A stretch of 64,000 nt of DNA from Oligoflexia bacterium (GTDB lineage Bacteria; Bdellovibrionota_G; JANQFH01), in contig JANQFH010000068.1 of NCBI GenBank assembly GCA_028277945.1, positions 248,001 to 312,000 of the forward strand. Reading direction: 5' to 3'. The position numbers and the translations under genes are program-made. A model generated the notes under the pieces. It worked only from the letters and a program-made list of their open reading frames with translations. It did not search any database and had not been told where the DNA came from. Positions 54,756 through 63,633 of the stretch are shown in pieces (position 1 is the first letter of the stretch; the number at the start of each line of letters is the position of its first letter).

Positions 54756-56477
54756 CTATTGCAAATACCAGTCTTCTGCTGCTTGCGCTGAATCAAACTG
54801 GTGTCCGGTGATGCGAAATCCCTTGAGGTTCGCAGGGATCACCGCCAACTGTGCCCGGTAGTAAAGCGGTATCACTGGCAGGTTCTTGGTGTACTCTTGT
54901 TGTACGATCTTCATGAGCGCTTTGCGTTTGCTAGGGTCGAATTCCGTGCGCACCTTGTCGAATGCGGCATCTGTGGCACGGTTGCGATAGCCAGAGAAGT
55001 TTTGGCCAGAATAGCCGTTTTCTTTGGTGGGAATAGATTTCGAGTGCAGTATAGAATCGGGCAGATTGCCAGGGCTGGAGATGTTGGCGTACATGGCCAT
55101 GGCTGGGAATTTTCTCTTTGTTAGGGTCTCGCCAAGAAAGACTCGCGGAGGTTCATTTTTGAGCTTGATCTCAATGCCAACTTTTTTCCATTCATTTTGT
55201 AAAAAGACTTGCACCAGCTCACGCGTCTTGTTCTCAGCCGTGGTCATCAAGGTCAGCGATAGGGGCTGGCCAGCCTTTTCGCGCATCTTATTCTTCCCGA
55301 GTTTCCATCCGGCTGCATCCAGGAGCTGGGCCGCCTTTTTGGGATCGTAGGGGTACTTCATGACATCACTAGTATAGTAAGGGTCAAGGGGATGGGTGTT
55401 GTGCATAGCCACGGGTTGTTTGCCGGCAAAGAGAGCCTGGACTAGTTTTTCGCGGTCCACAGCGTAAACCAAGGCACGACGCACACGGATGTCCTTGAGA
55501 ATGGGATTGTTTAGGTTCAAGTCTATGTGCTCATAGACCATGCCTTGGCGGTATTTAATTTGGAAACGGTTCTGCAGTTTGCGATCTTTCTCTATGCGCT
55601 TTTCAAGCGCCAAGGCTTGGTCGAATGTTATGCCTAGCTCGCCCACCATATCTATGGTTCCCGAGAGGAGGTTGGCCTCAAGTGCCTGGGTATTGCGGAT
55701 GATCCTGACGATAATCTTGTCAATCTTTGCAGGCTTGCCGTAGAAGTAGGGGTTGCGCTCAAGCACGACGTGGCTGCCGAGTTTGACCTCTTTTATTACA
55801 TAGGGGCCGTGATAGAGACCTGGGTTGGTGGGGTTACTGCTGTAGGCCGTTTGTTTTTCATAGGCGCCCAAACTGTTTTTGGTCTTCTCCCAAATCGGTC
55901 GTTCAATGTGGTTGGGAAGCAGATAGAAGGTAGCAAATTCATAGTAATCATAGCGTGGTCGATCATAGACGATCGTAAACTTCTTCGGGTTTTTTGGATC
56001 AATGATGAACGCTTCAACCTGCTCATACTGCTCCTTTTCACCGGTAACCACGTTGGCAGATTTACCAACCTCCCAAGCAAGCTGCATATCGTAGGCAGTT
56101 ACCGGAGTGCCATCGCCCCAACGGGCGTCCTTGATAATTTCCCACTGGGCGACCAACTTTTTCTCTCCCTTTTTCTCAACAATCTTCACCAGGCCGTTGT
56201 CAAAGCTAGGCATGACCTTGCATAGATGGCAGTGCCACTGCCAATCGGCGTTGATTGATGTGAGAGTACGGCCTGCCAAGTCATAGATGTAGAGGGCAGC
56301 AGCTGTCTGTGCAATCGTTGCATTGAGCGTCTCAAACTCCGAAGAGATACCTATGGTCAGCTGTTTGTTAGTTGGCAGTGCCCAGCTCGTTTTGCTGCTC
56401 CAGCCAAGCATCAGGAAAGGCATTACAATCAATAGTGTAAAACGAGCGACCTGAAATTTTTCTCGAACAGTTCGCAT
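54756..56477 (-). CDS. Family 5 solute-binding protein, copy 1
   Basis: A 573-residue periplasmic binding protein of the peptide/oligopeptide class (SBP_bac_5). A signal peptide (about 1-34) precedes the shared opening LPTNKQLTIGIS. WGDGTPVTAYDMQLAWE and RRALVYAVDREKLV are family motifs. CHLC near residue 84 is the variant of the CxxC seen in all readable copies. It ends with FRITGHQFDSAQAAEDWYLQ, which is the most diverged tail. GAGG lies upstream of the ATG. It is the most 3' binding protein in the operon. Confidence 0.9.
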   Translation of the reverse strand: MRTVREKFQVARFTLLIVMPFLMLGWSSKTSWALPTNKQLTIGISSEFETLNATIAQTAAALYIYDLAGRTLTSINADWQWHCHLCKVMPSFDNGLVKIVEKKGEKKLVAQWEIIKDARWGDGTPVTAYDMQLAWEVGKSANVVTGEKEQYEQVEAFIIDPKNPKKFTIVYDRPRYDYYEFATFYLLPNHIERPIWEKTKNSLGAYEKQTAYSSNPTNPGLYHGPYVIKEVKLGSHVVLERNPYFYGKPAKIDKIIVRIIRNTQALEANLLSGTIDMVGELGITFDQALALEKRIEKDRKLQNRFQIKYRQGMVYEHIDLNLNNPILKDIRVRRALVYAVDREKLVQALFAGKQPVAMHNTHPLDPYYTSDVMKYPYDPKKAAQLLDAAGWKLGKNKMREKAGQPLSLTLMTTAENKTRELVQVFLQNEWKKVGIEIKLKNEPPRVFLGETLTKRKFPAMAMYANISSPGNLPDSILHSKSIPTKENGYSGQNFSGYRNRATDAAFDKVRTEFDPSKRKALMKIVQQEYTKNLPVIPLYYRAQLAVIPANLKGFRITGHQFDSAQAAEDWYLQ

Positions 56478-56489
56478 GATCCTATTACC

Positions 56490-58196
56490 TCACTTTAGAT
56501 ACCAGTTTTCGCTAGAAAAGGGTGACATAAACTGATGTCCGGTAATGCGATAGCCACGCAGGTTTGTTGGCGCAACACCCACAGCCACTCTAAAGTATAG
56601 CGGGATGACCGGCACATTGTTGCTGTATTCCTGTTGGACGATTTTCATCAGTTCTTTACGCTTGTCAAAGTTAAACTCCGCAAGCACGCCATCGAGCGCA
56701 GCATCGCTTGCAGCGCTAACGTAGCCACCATAGTTTTGGCCTGAGTAGCCGTTTTCCTTAGTGGGAATCTCTGAAGAACGCAGCGTTGAGGTGGGAATGC
56801 TCTCTGGACTCATCATCCAGGCATACATGATCATGTGCGGAAAATTCGCCTTACGCACGGTTTCATTGAAAAAGACTCGTGCTGGTTCGTTCTTAATGCT
56901 GACATCAATACCCACCTTCTTCCACTCGTTTTGCAGAAAGACCTGGACGATTTCACGACTCTTGTGTCCTGCTGTGGTCATGATGGTTAGGGACAAGGGT
57001 TTGCCATCTTTTTCGCGAATGCCCTGCTTGCCCATCTTCCAGCCAGCCTCCTCGAGAAGTTGAGCGGCTTTTTTTGGATCATAAGGATAGGTGGTGACAT
57101 CGTCGGTATAGTTGGGATCCAGGGGATGAATCGTATGTAAAGCTTTGGCATGTTTACCGGCAAACAGCGCCTTGACCATCTTGTCACGATCCACCGCGTG
57201 CACCAATGCCCGGCGCATGCGGAGGTCTTTGAGTATGGGGTTGCGCAGGTTGAGATCGATGTGTTCATAGATCATGCCCTGGCGATATTGGACGACAAAG
57301 CGTTTTTTGAGTTTTGGATCTTTTTGAATCCGCTTTTCAATGGCTTGGCCAATATCAAAGCCAAGGCCAATTTCCGCGATCATATCAATGGTGCCAGAGA
57401 AGAGGTTGGCCTCTAAGGTTTGTGTGTTGGGAATGACTTTAAAGATGATCTTTTCAATCTTGGGCTTGTTGCCATAAAAATGGGGATTACGCTTAAGCAC
57501 AACATGGCTGCCGAACTTCACTTCAGTTAGGCGGTAGGGGCCGTGATAAAGTCCTGGGTTGGTTGGCTGAGTAGCGTAGGCGCTCTGCTTTTCGTAGGCT
57601 CCAGGGCTTTCTTTTGTCTTTTGCCAAATTGGCGCTTCAATATGGTGTGGCAGGAGGTAGAAGGTGCCTAGATGGTAGTAGTTAAACCGCGGCTCTTTGT
57701 AGATGGTGATAAACTTCTTGGGATTTTTTGGATCAATGATAACGCGTTCAATCTGCTCATAGATGTCCTTCTCCGGCACAACAACGTTGGGAGATTTACC
57801 AATCTCCCAGGCGAGCTTAAAGTCGTGCCCCGTTACCGGCGTGCCATCACCCCACTTCGCCCCTGCCTTGATCTGCCATCTCACCTCCAGTTTTTTCTGC
57901 CCCTTTTCTTCAATAATCTTAACCAGACCGTTTTTAAAGGTGGGAAACTCGGTGCAGAGCCAACAGGCCCACTGCCAGTCGGCATTCATTGAGGTCAGGG
58001 TACGGCCGAGAAAGCCGTATATATAGTAGTAGACAGCAGACTGTGAGATGAGGATGTTGAGTGCGTCAAACTCTTGTATGATGCCTATGGTGAGCTGTTT
58101 GTTGGTCGGTTGGGCGGTACTTCTGTGCGGTAGTGCCGTAGCCATGAGAGAGAAGAGCACAACCACCAACAAAGATCTCTGAAACCATGAACGCAT
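56490..58196 (-). CDS. Family 5 solute-binding protein, copy 2
   Basis: A 568-residue paralogue of its neighbour. AGGAG lies 8 bases upstream of the ATG at 58196; a longer frame would reach into the permease gene. The signal peptide is about residues 1-30. The shared blocks TNKQLTIGIIQEFDALN, WGDGTPVTGHDFKLAWE and RRALVHAVDRDKMV are intact, and CWLC follows ADWQW near residue 82. It is the first binding protein after the permease pair. Ligand specificity is unknown. Confidence 0.9.
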   Translation of the reverse strand: MRSWFQRSLLVVVLFSLMATALPHRSTAQPTNKQLTIGIIQEFDALNILISQSAVYYYIYGFLGRTLTSMNADWQWACWLCTEFPTFKNGLVKIIEEKGQKKLEVRWQIKAGAKWGDGTPVTGHDFKLAWEIGKSPNVVVPEKDIYEQIERVIIDPKNPKKFITIYKEPRFNYYHLGTFYLLPHHIEAPIWQKTKESPGAYEKQSAYATQPTNPGLYHGPYRLTEVKFGSHVVLKRNPHFYGNKPKIEKIIFKVIPNTQTLEANLFSGTIDMIAEIGLGFDIGQAIEKRIQKDPKLKKRFVVQYRQGMIYEHIDLNLRNPILKDLRMRRALVHAVDRDKMVKALFAGKHAKALHTIHPLDPNYTDDVTTYPYDPKKAAQLLEEAGWKMGKQGIREKDGKPLSLTIMTTAGHKSREIVQVFLQNEWKKVGIDVSIKNEPARVFFNETVRKANFPHMIMYAWMMSPESIPTSTLRSSEIPTKENGYSGQNYGGYVSAASDAALDGVLAEFNFDKRKELMKIVQQEYSNNVPVIPLYFRVAVGVAPTNLRGYRITGHQFMSPFSSENWYLK

Positions 58197-58206
58197 ACTT
58201 ACACTC

Positions 58207-59160
58207 CTAACGTCGGATGGCTTTGGGGTCCAGGGCATCCTGCAAACCATCGCCAAGAAAGTTAAAGCTGACAACCACTAAGAAGATCAAAAAGCCAGGG
58301 ATAATCACCTGTGATGGGGCGTTGTAGATCACCTCGAGGGCATTGTTGAGCATATTGCCCCAAGACGGTGTTGGCGGTTGGATACCTAGACCCAAAAAGC
58401 TCAGTGCCGCTTCAAAGAGAATGGCCTGGCCGACATTGAGGGTGACCGAGACGATTACCGGGGAGAGAACATTGGGTAACATCTCTCGTACGATAATACC
58501 AAAAGAGCTCTCACCGCTGATCTTTGCCGAGAGAATGAACTCCTGCTCGCGGATGGCAAGCACCGCACTGCGCACCAGGCGTGCCTGCACCATCCAGGAG
58601 AAGACGATGAAAATGAGAATCATTTTGATGACACTAGAATCCTCGCCCTTAAGAAGCTCTGATAACAGGGGCAGTTTGCTAATATCGATGGCTGCCAAGA
58701 TAATCAGAATCGGCAGAATCGGCAGGGCTAGTAGGGAATCGGTTAGCCGCATGAGCGCATGGTCGATAAAGCCACCATAGTAACCAGCCACCGTACCGAC
58801 GACAATGCCAATCAACATCGAGGCTCCAGCGGAGACAAACGCCACCATCAATGAGATGCGGGTACCATAGACCAAGCGGATGAAGACATCGCGTCCAGCC
58901 TCGTCGATTCCTAGCCAGTTCTCCCGGCTCCAAGGACCGTAGCGGCTGAGGATGTCTTGAGCGCTGGGATCAAGTCCGGTCATCTGGGCGATGAGATCTG
59001 CTCCGATTGCAACTAGACAGAAAAATCCGATGATAAAGAGACCAACCAGTGCCAGGCGGTGTTCCATAAAGCGTCCCAGAACAATCTGAAACATGCTCTG
59101 GACGTGGCCACTGGGTTGTTCAAAATCGTCGTTCTCAAAGGTTTTTGTTGAGGTCGCCAT
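58207..59160 (-). CDS. Peptide-type ABC transporter permease (DppC/OppC-like)
   Basis: A 317-residue inner-membrane protein with about six helices. The N-terminal cytoplasmic stretch, the GIDEAGRDVFIRLVYGTRISL segment and the loop that contacts the ATPase (LSAKISGESSFGIIVREMLPN) follow the OppC/DppC pattern. In the ATPase-contact loop, the usual A-x-x-x-G is preserved. It pairs with the DppB-like permease gene, which starts upstream and ends 17 bp before it. Confidence 0.92.
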   Translation of the reverse strand: MATSTKTFENDDFEQPSGHVQSMFQIVLGRFMEHRLALVGLFIIGFFCLVAIGADLIAQMTGLDPSAQDILSRYGPWSRENWLGIDEAGRDVFIRLVYGTRISLMVAFVSAGASMLIGIVVGTVAGYYGGFIDHALMRLTDSLLALPILPILIILAAIDISKLPLLSELLKGEDSSVIKMILIFIVFSWMVQARLVRSAVLAIREQEFILSAKISGESSFGIIVREMLPNVLSPVIVSVTLNVGQAILFEAALSFLGLGIQPPTPSWGNMLNNALEVIYNAPSQVIIPGFLIFLVVVSFNFLGDGLQDALDPKAIRR

Positions 59161-59177
59161 TTTGTACTCTGCGATCG

Positions 59178-60152
59178 CTATTTAAAAGAAATCCGTGGGT
59201 CTAGATAAGCGTAACAGATGTCTGCCACCAGGTTCATTACTAACACCATGCATGCCGTGATGATGAAGCTACACATGGCGACGTTAAAGTCGTTGCCGAT
59301 GATCGAATCAAACATCAGCTTACCCACCCCTTGGTAAGAGAAGACCGTCTCAGTAATCACCGCACCCGAGGCAATGCGCGGAAACTCCAAGGCGACCACG
59401 GTAACCACAGGCAGTAGGGCGTTACGCAGGCCGTGTCGGGTTACTACATGGTGCCACGCCAAACCCTTGGCACGCGCGGTACGGATAAAGTCGAGCCGCA
59501 TGGTCTCCAACATGGAGGCACGCGTGTAGCGTATCCAACCGGCAATGGTGAGCGAGGCCAATGTAGCTGTGGGTAGCACCAGGTACTTGGCACGGTCTAA
59601 GAGGTAGGCCCACGTGCCCTGGGTTGCCTCCACGCCAATGGTCTCCACTCCACCAGCAGGAAGCCACTTGAAGAAAACGCTAAAGACGATGATGAGCATT
59701 AGCCCTAACCAAAAAGAGGGAGCTGAAATGCCTGAGAAGGCAAAGAAGTTGACGATGTAATCAAATTTAGAGTTGGCTTTTAGGCTGGTGAGCACGCCAA
59801 TGGGAATGGCGATAAGCAACGATACGAGGATAACCGTGGCACCGAGGATCATGGTGTTGAGAAGTCGCGGTAGCAGAATGGTCGTCACGGGCTGGCGGTA
59901 GGTGCGCGAGTAACCCAAGTCTCCCTGTACAAAGGCAAATATCCATTTGCCATAGCGCTCATAAATTGGCCTATCGAGTCCTAGCTGTTTTTTCATCAGA
60001 TCTAGATTCTCTGGGGTGCAACGCGGATTGGCGGCACAGGCAATATCGAGCGGATCACCAGGCATCAAGCCCATGAGGCCGTAAGTGATGAAAGAGAGCG
60101 CAAAGAGCACAATCACCGTTTGCAGGAGCCGTCTGATAATATAGGCAGTCAT
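59178..60152 (-). CDS. Peptide-type ABC transporter permease (DppB/OppB-like)
   Basis: A 324-residue inner-membrane protein. It begins MTAYIIRRLLQTVIVLFALS, includes MPGDPLDIA, and ends with the EAA-type loop DFIRTARAKGLAWHHVVTRH, as in DppB/OppB. Six helices are visible. The ATG is one base after the stop of binding-protein copy 3 (TAAGATG), indicating coupled translation. No ATP-binding subunit is encoded in the window. Confidence 0.92.
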   Translation of the reverse strand: MTAYIIRRLLQTVIVLFALSFITYGLMGLMPGDPLDIACAANPRCTPENLDLMKKQLGLDRPIYERYGKWIFAFVQGDLGYSRTYRQPVTTILLPRLLNTMILGATVILVSLLIAIPIGVLTSLKANSKFDYIVNFFAFSGISAPSFWLGLMLIIVFSVFFKWLPAGGVETIGVEATQGTWAYLLDRAKYLVLPTATLASLTIAGWIRYTRASMLETMRLDFIRTARAKGLAWHHVVTRHGLRNALLPVVTVVALEFPRIASGAVITETVFSYQGVGKLMFDSIIGNDFNVAMCSFIITACMVLVMNLVADICYAYLDPRISFK

Positions 60153-60153
60153 C

Positions 60154-61851
60154 TTATTTCAGTGCCCATTTATCTGCCGAGAGGGTGGAAAAAAACTGAT
60201 GCCCAGTGATGCGAAAACCCGTTAAGTTGACAGGTACTACCGCAATTTGTGCTCTAAAGTAGAGCGGGATGGTCGGCAGCTCCTTGGTGACCTCCTGCTG
60301 GACGATCTTCATCAGTTTTTTTCGTTTGTTGAAGTCGAGCTCTAAAACAATATCGTCAAAAGCCGCATCGACCTTCTTGTTGACAAAGCCCATGACGTTT
60401 TGACCTGAAAAGCCGTTTTCTTTTCTGGGGATGGAGATCGATTGCAGGATAGATTCAGGGACATTGCCGGGGCTAGAAATATGGGCATACATCGCCATGG
60501 CGGGGTATTTTGCCTTACGTATGGTTTCACCGAAGAAAGTGCGCGACGGCTGATTCTTGATGGCAATGTCCACCCCGACCTTCTGCCATTCATGCTGCAA
60601 GAAGACCTCGACCAACTCACGCGTCTTATCTCCAGCCGTGCTCATAAAACTGAGCAGCAGCGGTTTGCCATCTCTTTCGCGCACACCGTTCTTACCAACT
60701 TTCCATCCGGCTGCGTCGAGGAGTTCAGCCGCCTTTCTCGGATCGTAAGGGTATTTCGTGACCTCATCCGTAAAGTAGGGATCCAGAGGATGGGTTCTGT
60801 GAGACGCTGCTTGCTGTTTGCCCTCAAAAAGGGCCTCTACGAGTTTGTTGCGGTCAATGCTATAGGTTAGCGCCCGACGGACTCTACGGTCTTGAAGAAC
60901 GGGGTTACGCAGATTAAAATCAATGTGTTCAAAGATTGTACCTTGGCGGTAACTAACACGAAAGCGCTTTTTCAATTCGGGGTCCTTTTCAATGCGCTTT
61001 TCTAGCGCGAGCGCCTGATCAAATTTAATGCCGATCTCACTGATCATATCAATGGTGCCAGCAAGCAAATTGGCTTCCAATGCCTGGGTATTGGGGATGA
61101 TTTTAAAAATCAACTTCTCAATCTTGGGCTTGCGACCATAGTAGTGTGGGTTGCGCACCAGGATGACATGGCTTCCTGCTTTGGCCTCCCTGACCATGTA
61201 GGGTCCCATGGAGAGTCCGGGGTTGGTGGGGTTTGTGCTGTAGGCGGTCTGTTTTTCATACGCCCCCAAGCTGTTCTTGCTCTTCTCCCAGATCGGCCCT
61301 TCAATGTGACTGGGCAATAGGTGGAAAGTGCCTATTTGATAATAGTCGTAACGAACCTTGTGGTATTTCGTTGTAAACCGCTTTGGGTTTTTTGGGTCTA
61401 TGGTAAAGCTCTCGATCTGCTCAAAAACATCTTTAAGACCGACTATGACGTTTTTCGACTTACCCACCTCCCAGGCGAGCTTCATGTCATAAGCGGTGAC
61501 CGGTGTGCCATCACCCCAAGTTGCTTTAGGGTGGATCTCCCACTGCACCAGCAGCTTTTTCTTGCCGTCTTCTTCGATGGCCTTGGCTAGACCATTGTCT
61601 ATGGTTGGCAGCTTGGTGCAGAGCCAGCACTGCCATTGCCAGTCTGAATTAATTTCAGTGAGGCCATGCGTAAACAAATAGTAAATGTAGAAGCCACCGG
61701 AATTCTGCGAGATGAGGGGGTTGAGACTGTCGTACTCCTGGGTGATTCCGATAGTTAGCTGCTTGTTGGTTGGCAAGGCATGCGCTAACGGCACCTTCCA
61801 TGCCATACTCAGCAATAATATTAGACTGAAAACGCTTTTGAGTTGTTGCAT
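60154..61851 (-). CDS. Family 5 solute-binding protein, copy 3
   Basis: A 565-residue periplasmic binding protein. A signal peptide (about 1-26) precedes LPTNKQLTIGITQEYDSLN. WGDGTPVTAYDMKLAWE, FRVSYRQGTIFEHIDFN and RRALTYSIDRNKLV are intact. CWLC lies near residue 77. AGAGG precedes the ATG. It is directly coupled to the DppB-like gene and so may be the main partner of the permease pair. Confidence 0.92.
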   Translation of the reverse strand: MQQLKSVFSLILLLSMAWKVPLAHALPTNKQLTIGITQEYDSLNPLISQNSGGFYIYYLFTHGLTEINSDWQWQCWLCTKLPTIDNGLAKAIEEDGKKKLLVQWEIHPKATWGDGTPVTAYDMKLAWEVGKSKNVIVGLKDVFEQIESFTIDPKNPKRFTTKYHKVRYDYYQIGTFHLLPSHIEGPIWEKSKNSLGAYEKQTAYSTNPTNPGLSMGPYMVREAKAGSHVILVRNPHYYGRKPKIEKLIFKIIPNTQALEANLLAGTIDMISEIGIKFDQALALEKRIEKDPELKKRFRVSYRQGTIFEHIDFNLRNPVLQDRRVRRALTYSIDRNKLVEALFEGKQQAASHRTHPLDPYFTDEVTKYPYDPRKAAELLDAAGWKVGKNGVRERDGKPLLLSFMSTAGDKTRELVEVFLQHEWQKVGVDIAIKNQPSRTFFGETIRKAKYPAMAMYAHISSPGNVPESILQSISIPRKENGFSGQNVMGFVNKKVDAAFDDIVLELDFNKRKKLMKIVQQEVTKELPTIPLYFRAQIAVVPVNLTGFRITGHQFFSTLSADKWALK

Positions 61852-61860
61852 AGCAAACCT

Positions 61861-63567
61861 CTATTTCAAATGCCACGAATCTGCTGACATGGTCGAGTAA
61901 TACTGATGCCCAGTGATACGAAATCCCCGCAGGTTTGTGGGGATAACAGCGATCTCCGCACGATTATACAGCGGAATCACCGGCACCTCTTTGACATACT
62001 CCTGCTGTATGATCTTCATAAGCTTCTTGCGTTGGTTAAAGTCAAATTCCACAAAGATTTGATCCAGAGCCTGGTCTGTTTTGGCGTTAGTGTAGCCGGT
62101 GAAATTAAGACCGCTAAAGCCATTTGCCTTGGTGGGAATTTGCGATGAATGCAAATTTTGCTTTGGCGGTTGGTCAGGGCTAGAGACCCAGGCAAACATC
62201 GCCATAGCGGGAAAGTTACGCTTTCTTGCTGTTTCACTGAAAAAGACGCGAGCTGGTTCATTTTTGATCTTAATGTCAAAACCCACCTTGCGCCACTCGT
62301 TTTGCAAAAACACCTCAACCAGTTCACGGGTTTTATCACCAGCTGTAGTCATGATGGTCAGTGAGAGGGGTTTGCCCGCTTTCTCGCGCACGCCTTGCTT
62401 GTTTAGCTTCCAGCCGGCTGCCTCAAGCAGCTTGCCGGCCTTTTGCGGATTGTAGGGGTACTTCATAACATCCTCTGTATAGTAGGGATCAAGAGGATGC
62501 ACCGAATGCAGCGCCTTTTGCTGCTTACCCTCAAAGAGCGCCTGTACCAACTTATCGCGATCTATGGCGTACATGAGCGCACGCCGTACTCGTATATCCT
62601 TGAGAATCGGATTGCTTAGATTGAGGTCAATGTGTTCGTAGAGCGTGGCACGTCGGTACTTTACGGCAAACCTCTCCTTGAGCTTGGGATCACCCATGAG
62701 CCGCTTTTCAAAGGAGAGTGCCTGATCCAAAGTCATGCCGAGCTCACACGCCATATCAATGGTTCCTGAGAGCAGGTTGGCTTCGAGAGCCTGGGTATTG
62801 TGGATGAGCTTAAAGACAATCTGTTGGATGGCGGGCTTCTTACCGTAGTAGTGTGGGTTGGGTGTCATGACGATGTGGCTGCCGACCTTGATCTCTTTAA
62901 TTAGGTAAGGACCAGAGTAGAGACCAGGATGCGTTGGGTTGGTGACATAGATAGTCTGCTTTTCATAGGCGCCCTGCTTGTCCTTGGTCTTTTCCCACAC
63001 CTTGGCTTCAAGATGGTGTGGGACCAAGCGAAAACGTCCTAGTTGGTAGTAGTCGTAGCGGTGTTGTTTGTATATGGTGGTGAACTGTTTGGGGTCTTTG
63101 TTGTTGACAGTAACCTTTTCAAAACGTTGGTAGTAGTCTTTCTCGGCGACCATGACATGCGGAGAGCGGCCAATCTCCCAGGCGAGTTTAAAATCATAAC
63201 CAGTCACCGGCTTACCATCACCCCATTTGGCATCTGGTTTGATTTTCCAGTCGACCTGTAGTTTTTTCTTGCCATCTATTTCTATAAACTTGGCCATGCC
63301 GTTTTCAAAGGTGGGCAGTTCGGTGCACAGCCAGCAGCCCCACTGCCAATCGGCGTCGATGGTCGTTAGTGGATGGTCGACCAGATTAGAGATGTAGGCG
63401 GTTGCGGCCATCTCATGGATAATGGGATTGAGGGTTTCAAACTCCTGGACAATGCCAATGACGAGCTCGCGGTTACTTGGGGCCGCAGCAAGTTGTTGCA
63501 ACCACATCACTGCTGCAAGAAAGAGCAGTAATGCAGTAAAACCAGATTTATATAAGCGTTGTTTCAT
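61861..63567 (-). CDS. Family 5 solute-binding protein, copy 4
   Basis: A 568-residue periplasmic binding protein. The signal peptide (about 1-29) ends near LAAAP. GIVQEFETLNPIIHEMA, WGDGKPVTGYDFKLAWE and RRALMYAIDRDKLV are family blocks, and CWLC lies near residue 80. GGGAGG is 8 bases upstream of the ATG. It begins just after the triplicated tail of copy 5. Confidence 0.92.
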   Translation of the reverse strand: MKQRLYKSGFTALLLFLAAVMWLQQLAAAPSNRELVIGIVQEFETLNPIIHEMAATAYISNLVDHPLTTIDADWQWGCWLCTELPTFENGMAKFIEIDGKKKLQVDWKIKPDAKWGDGKPVTGYDFKLAWEIGRSPHVMVAEKDYYQRFEKVTVNNKDPKQFTTIYKQHRYDYYQLGRFRLVPHHLEAKVWEKTKDKQGAYEKQTIYVTNPTHPGLYSGPYLIKEIKVGSHIVMTPNPHYYGKKPAIQQIVFKLIHNTQALEANLLSGTIDMACELGMTLDQALSFEKRLMGDPKLKERFAVKYRRATLYEHIDLNLSNPILKDIRVRRALMYAIDRDKLVQALFEGKQQKALHSVHPLDPYYTEDVMKYPYNPQKAGKLLEAAGWKLNKQGVREKAGKPLSLTIMTTAGDKTRELVEVFLQNEWRKVGFDIKIKNEPARVFFSETARKRNFPAMAMFAWVSSPDQPPKQNLHSSQIPTKANGFSGLNFTGYTNAKTDQALDQIFVEFDFNQRKKLMKIIQQEYVKEVPVIPLYNRAEIAVIPTNLRGFRITGHQYYSTMSADSWHLK

Positions 63568-63582
63568 GATTTAGACCTCCCG

Positions 63583-63633
63583 TTACTCAAAATATCCCTT
63601 TTATTCCAAATACCCCCATTACTCTAAATACCA
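63583..63633 (-). repeat. In-frame tandem repeat of a gene end, with three stop codons
   Basis: Read on the minus strand, the last codons of copy 5 (W-Y-L-E-stop, 63633-63619) are followed by W-G-Y-L-E-stop (63618-63601) and K-G-Y-F-E-stop (63600-63583). The units are 15, 18 and 18 bases, so all three TAA codons share one frame. The array ends directly at the ribosome-binding site of copy 4. Confidence 0.8.
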
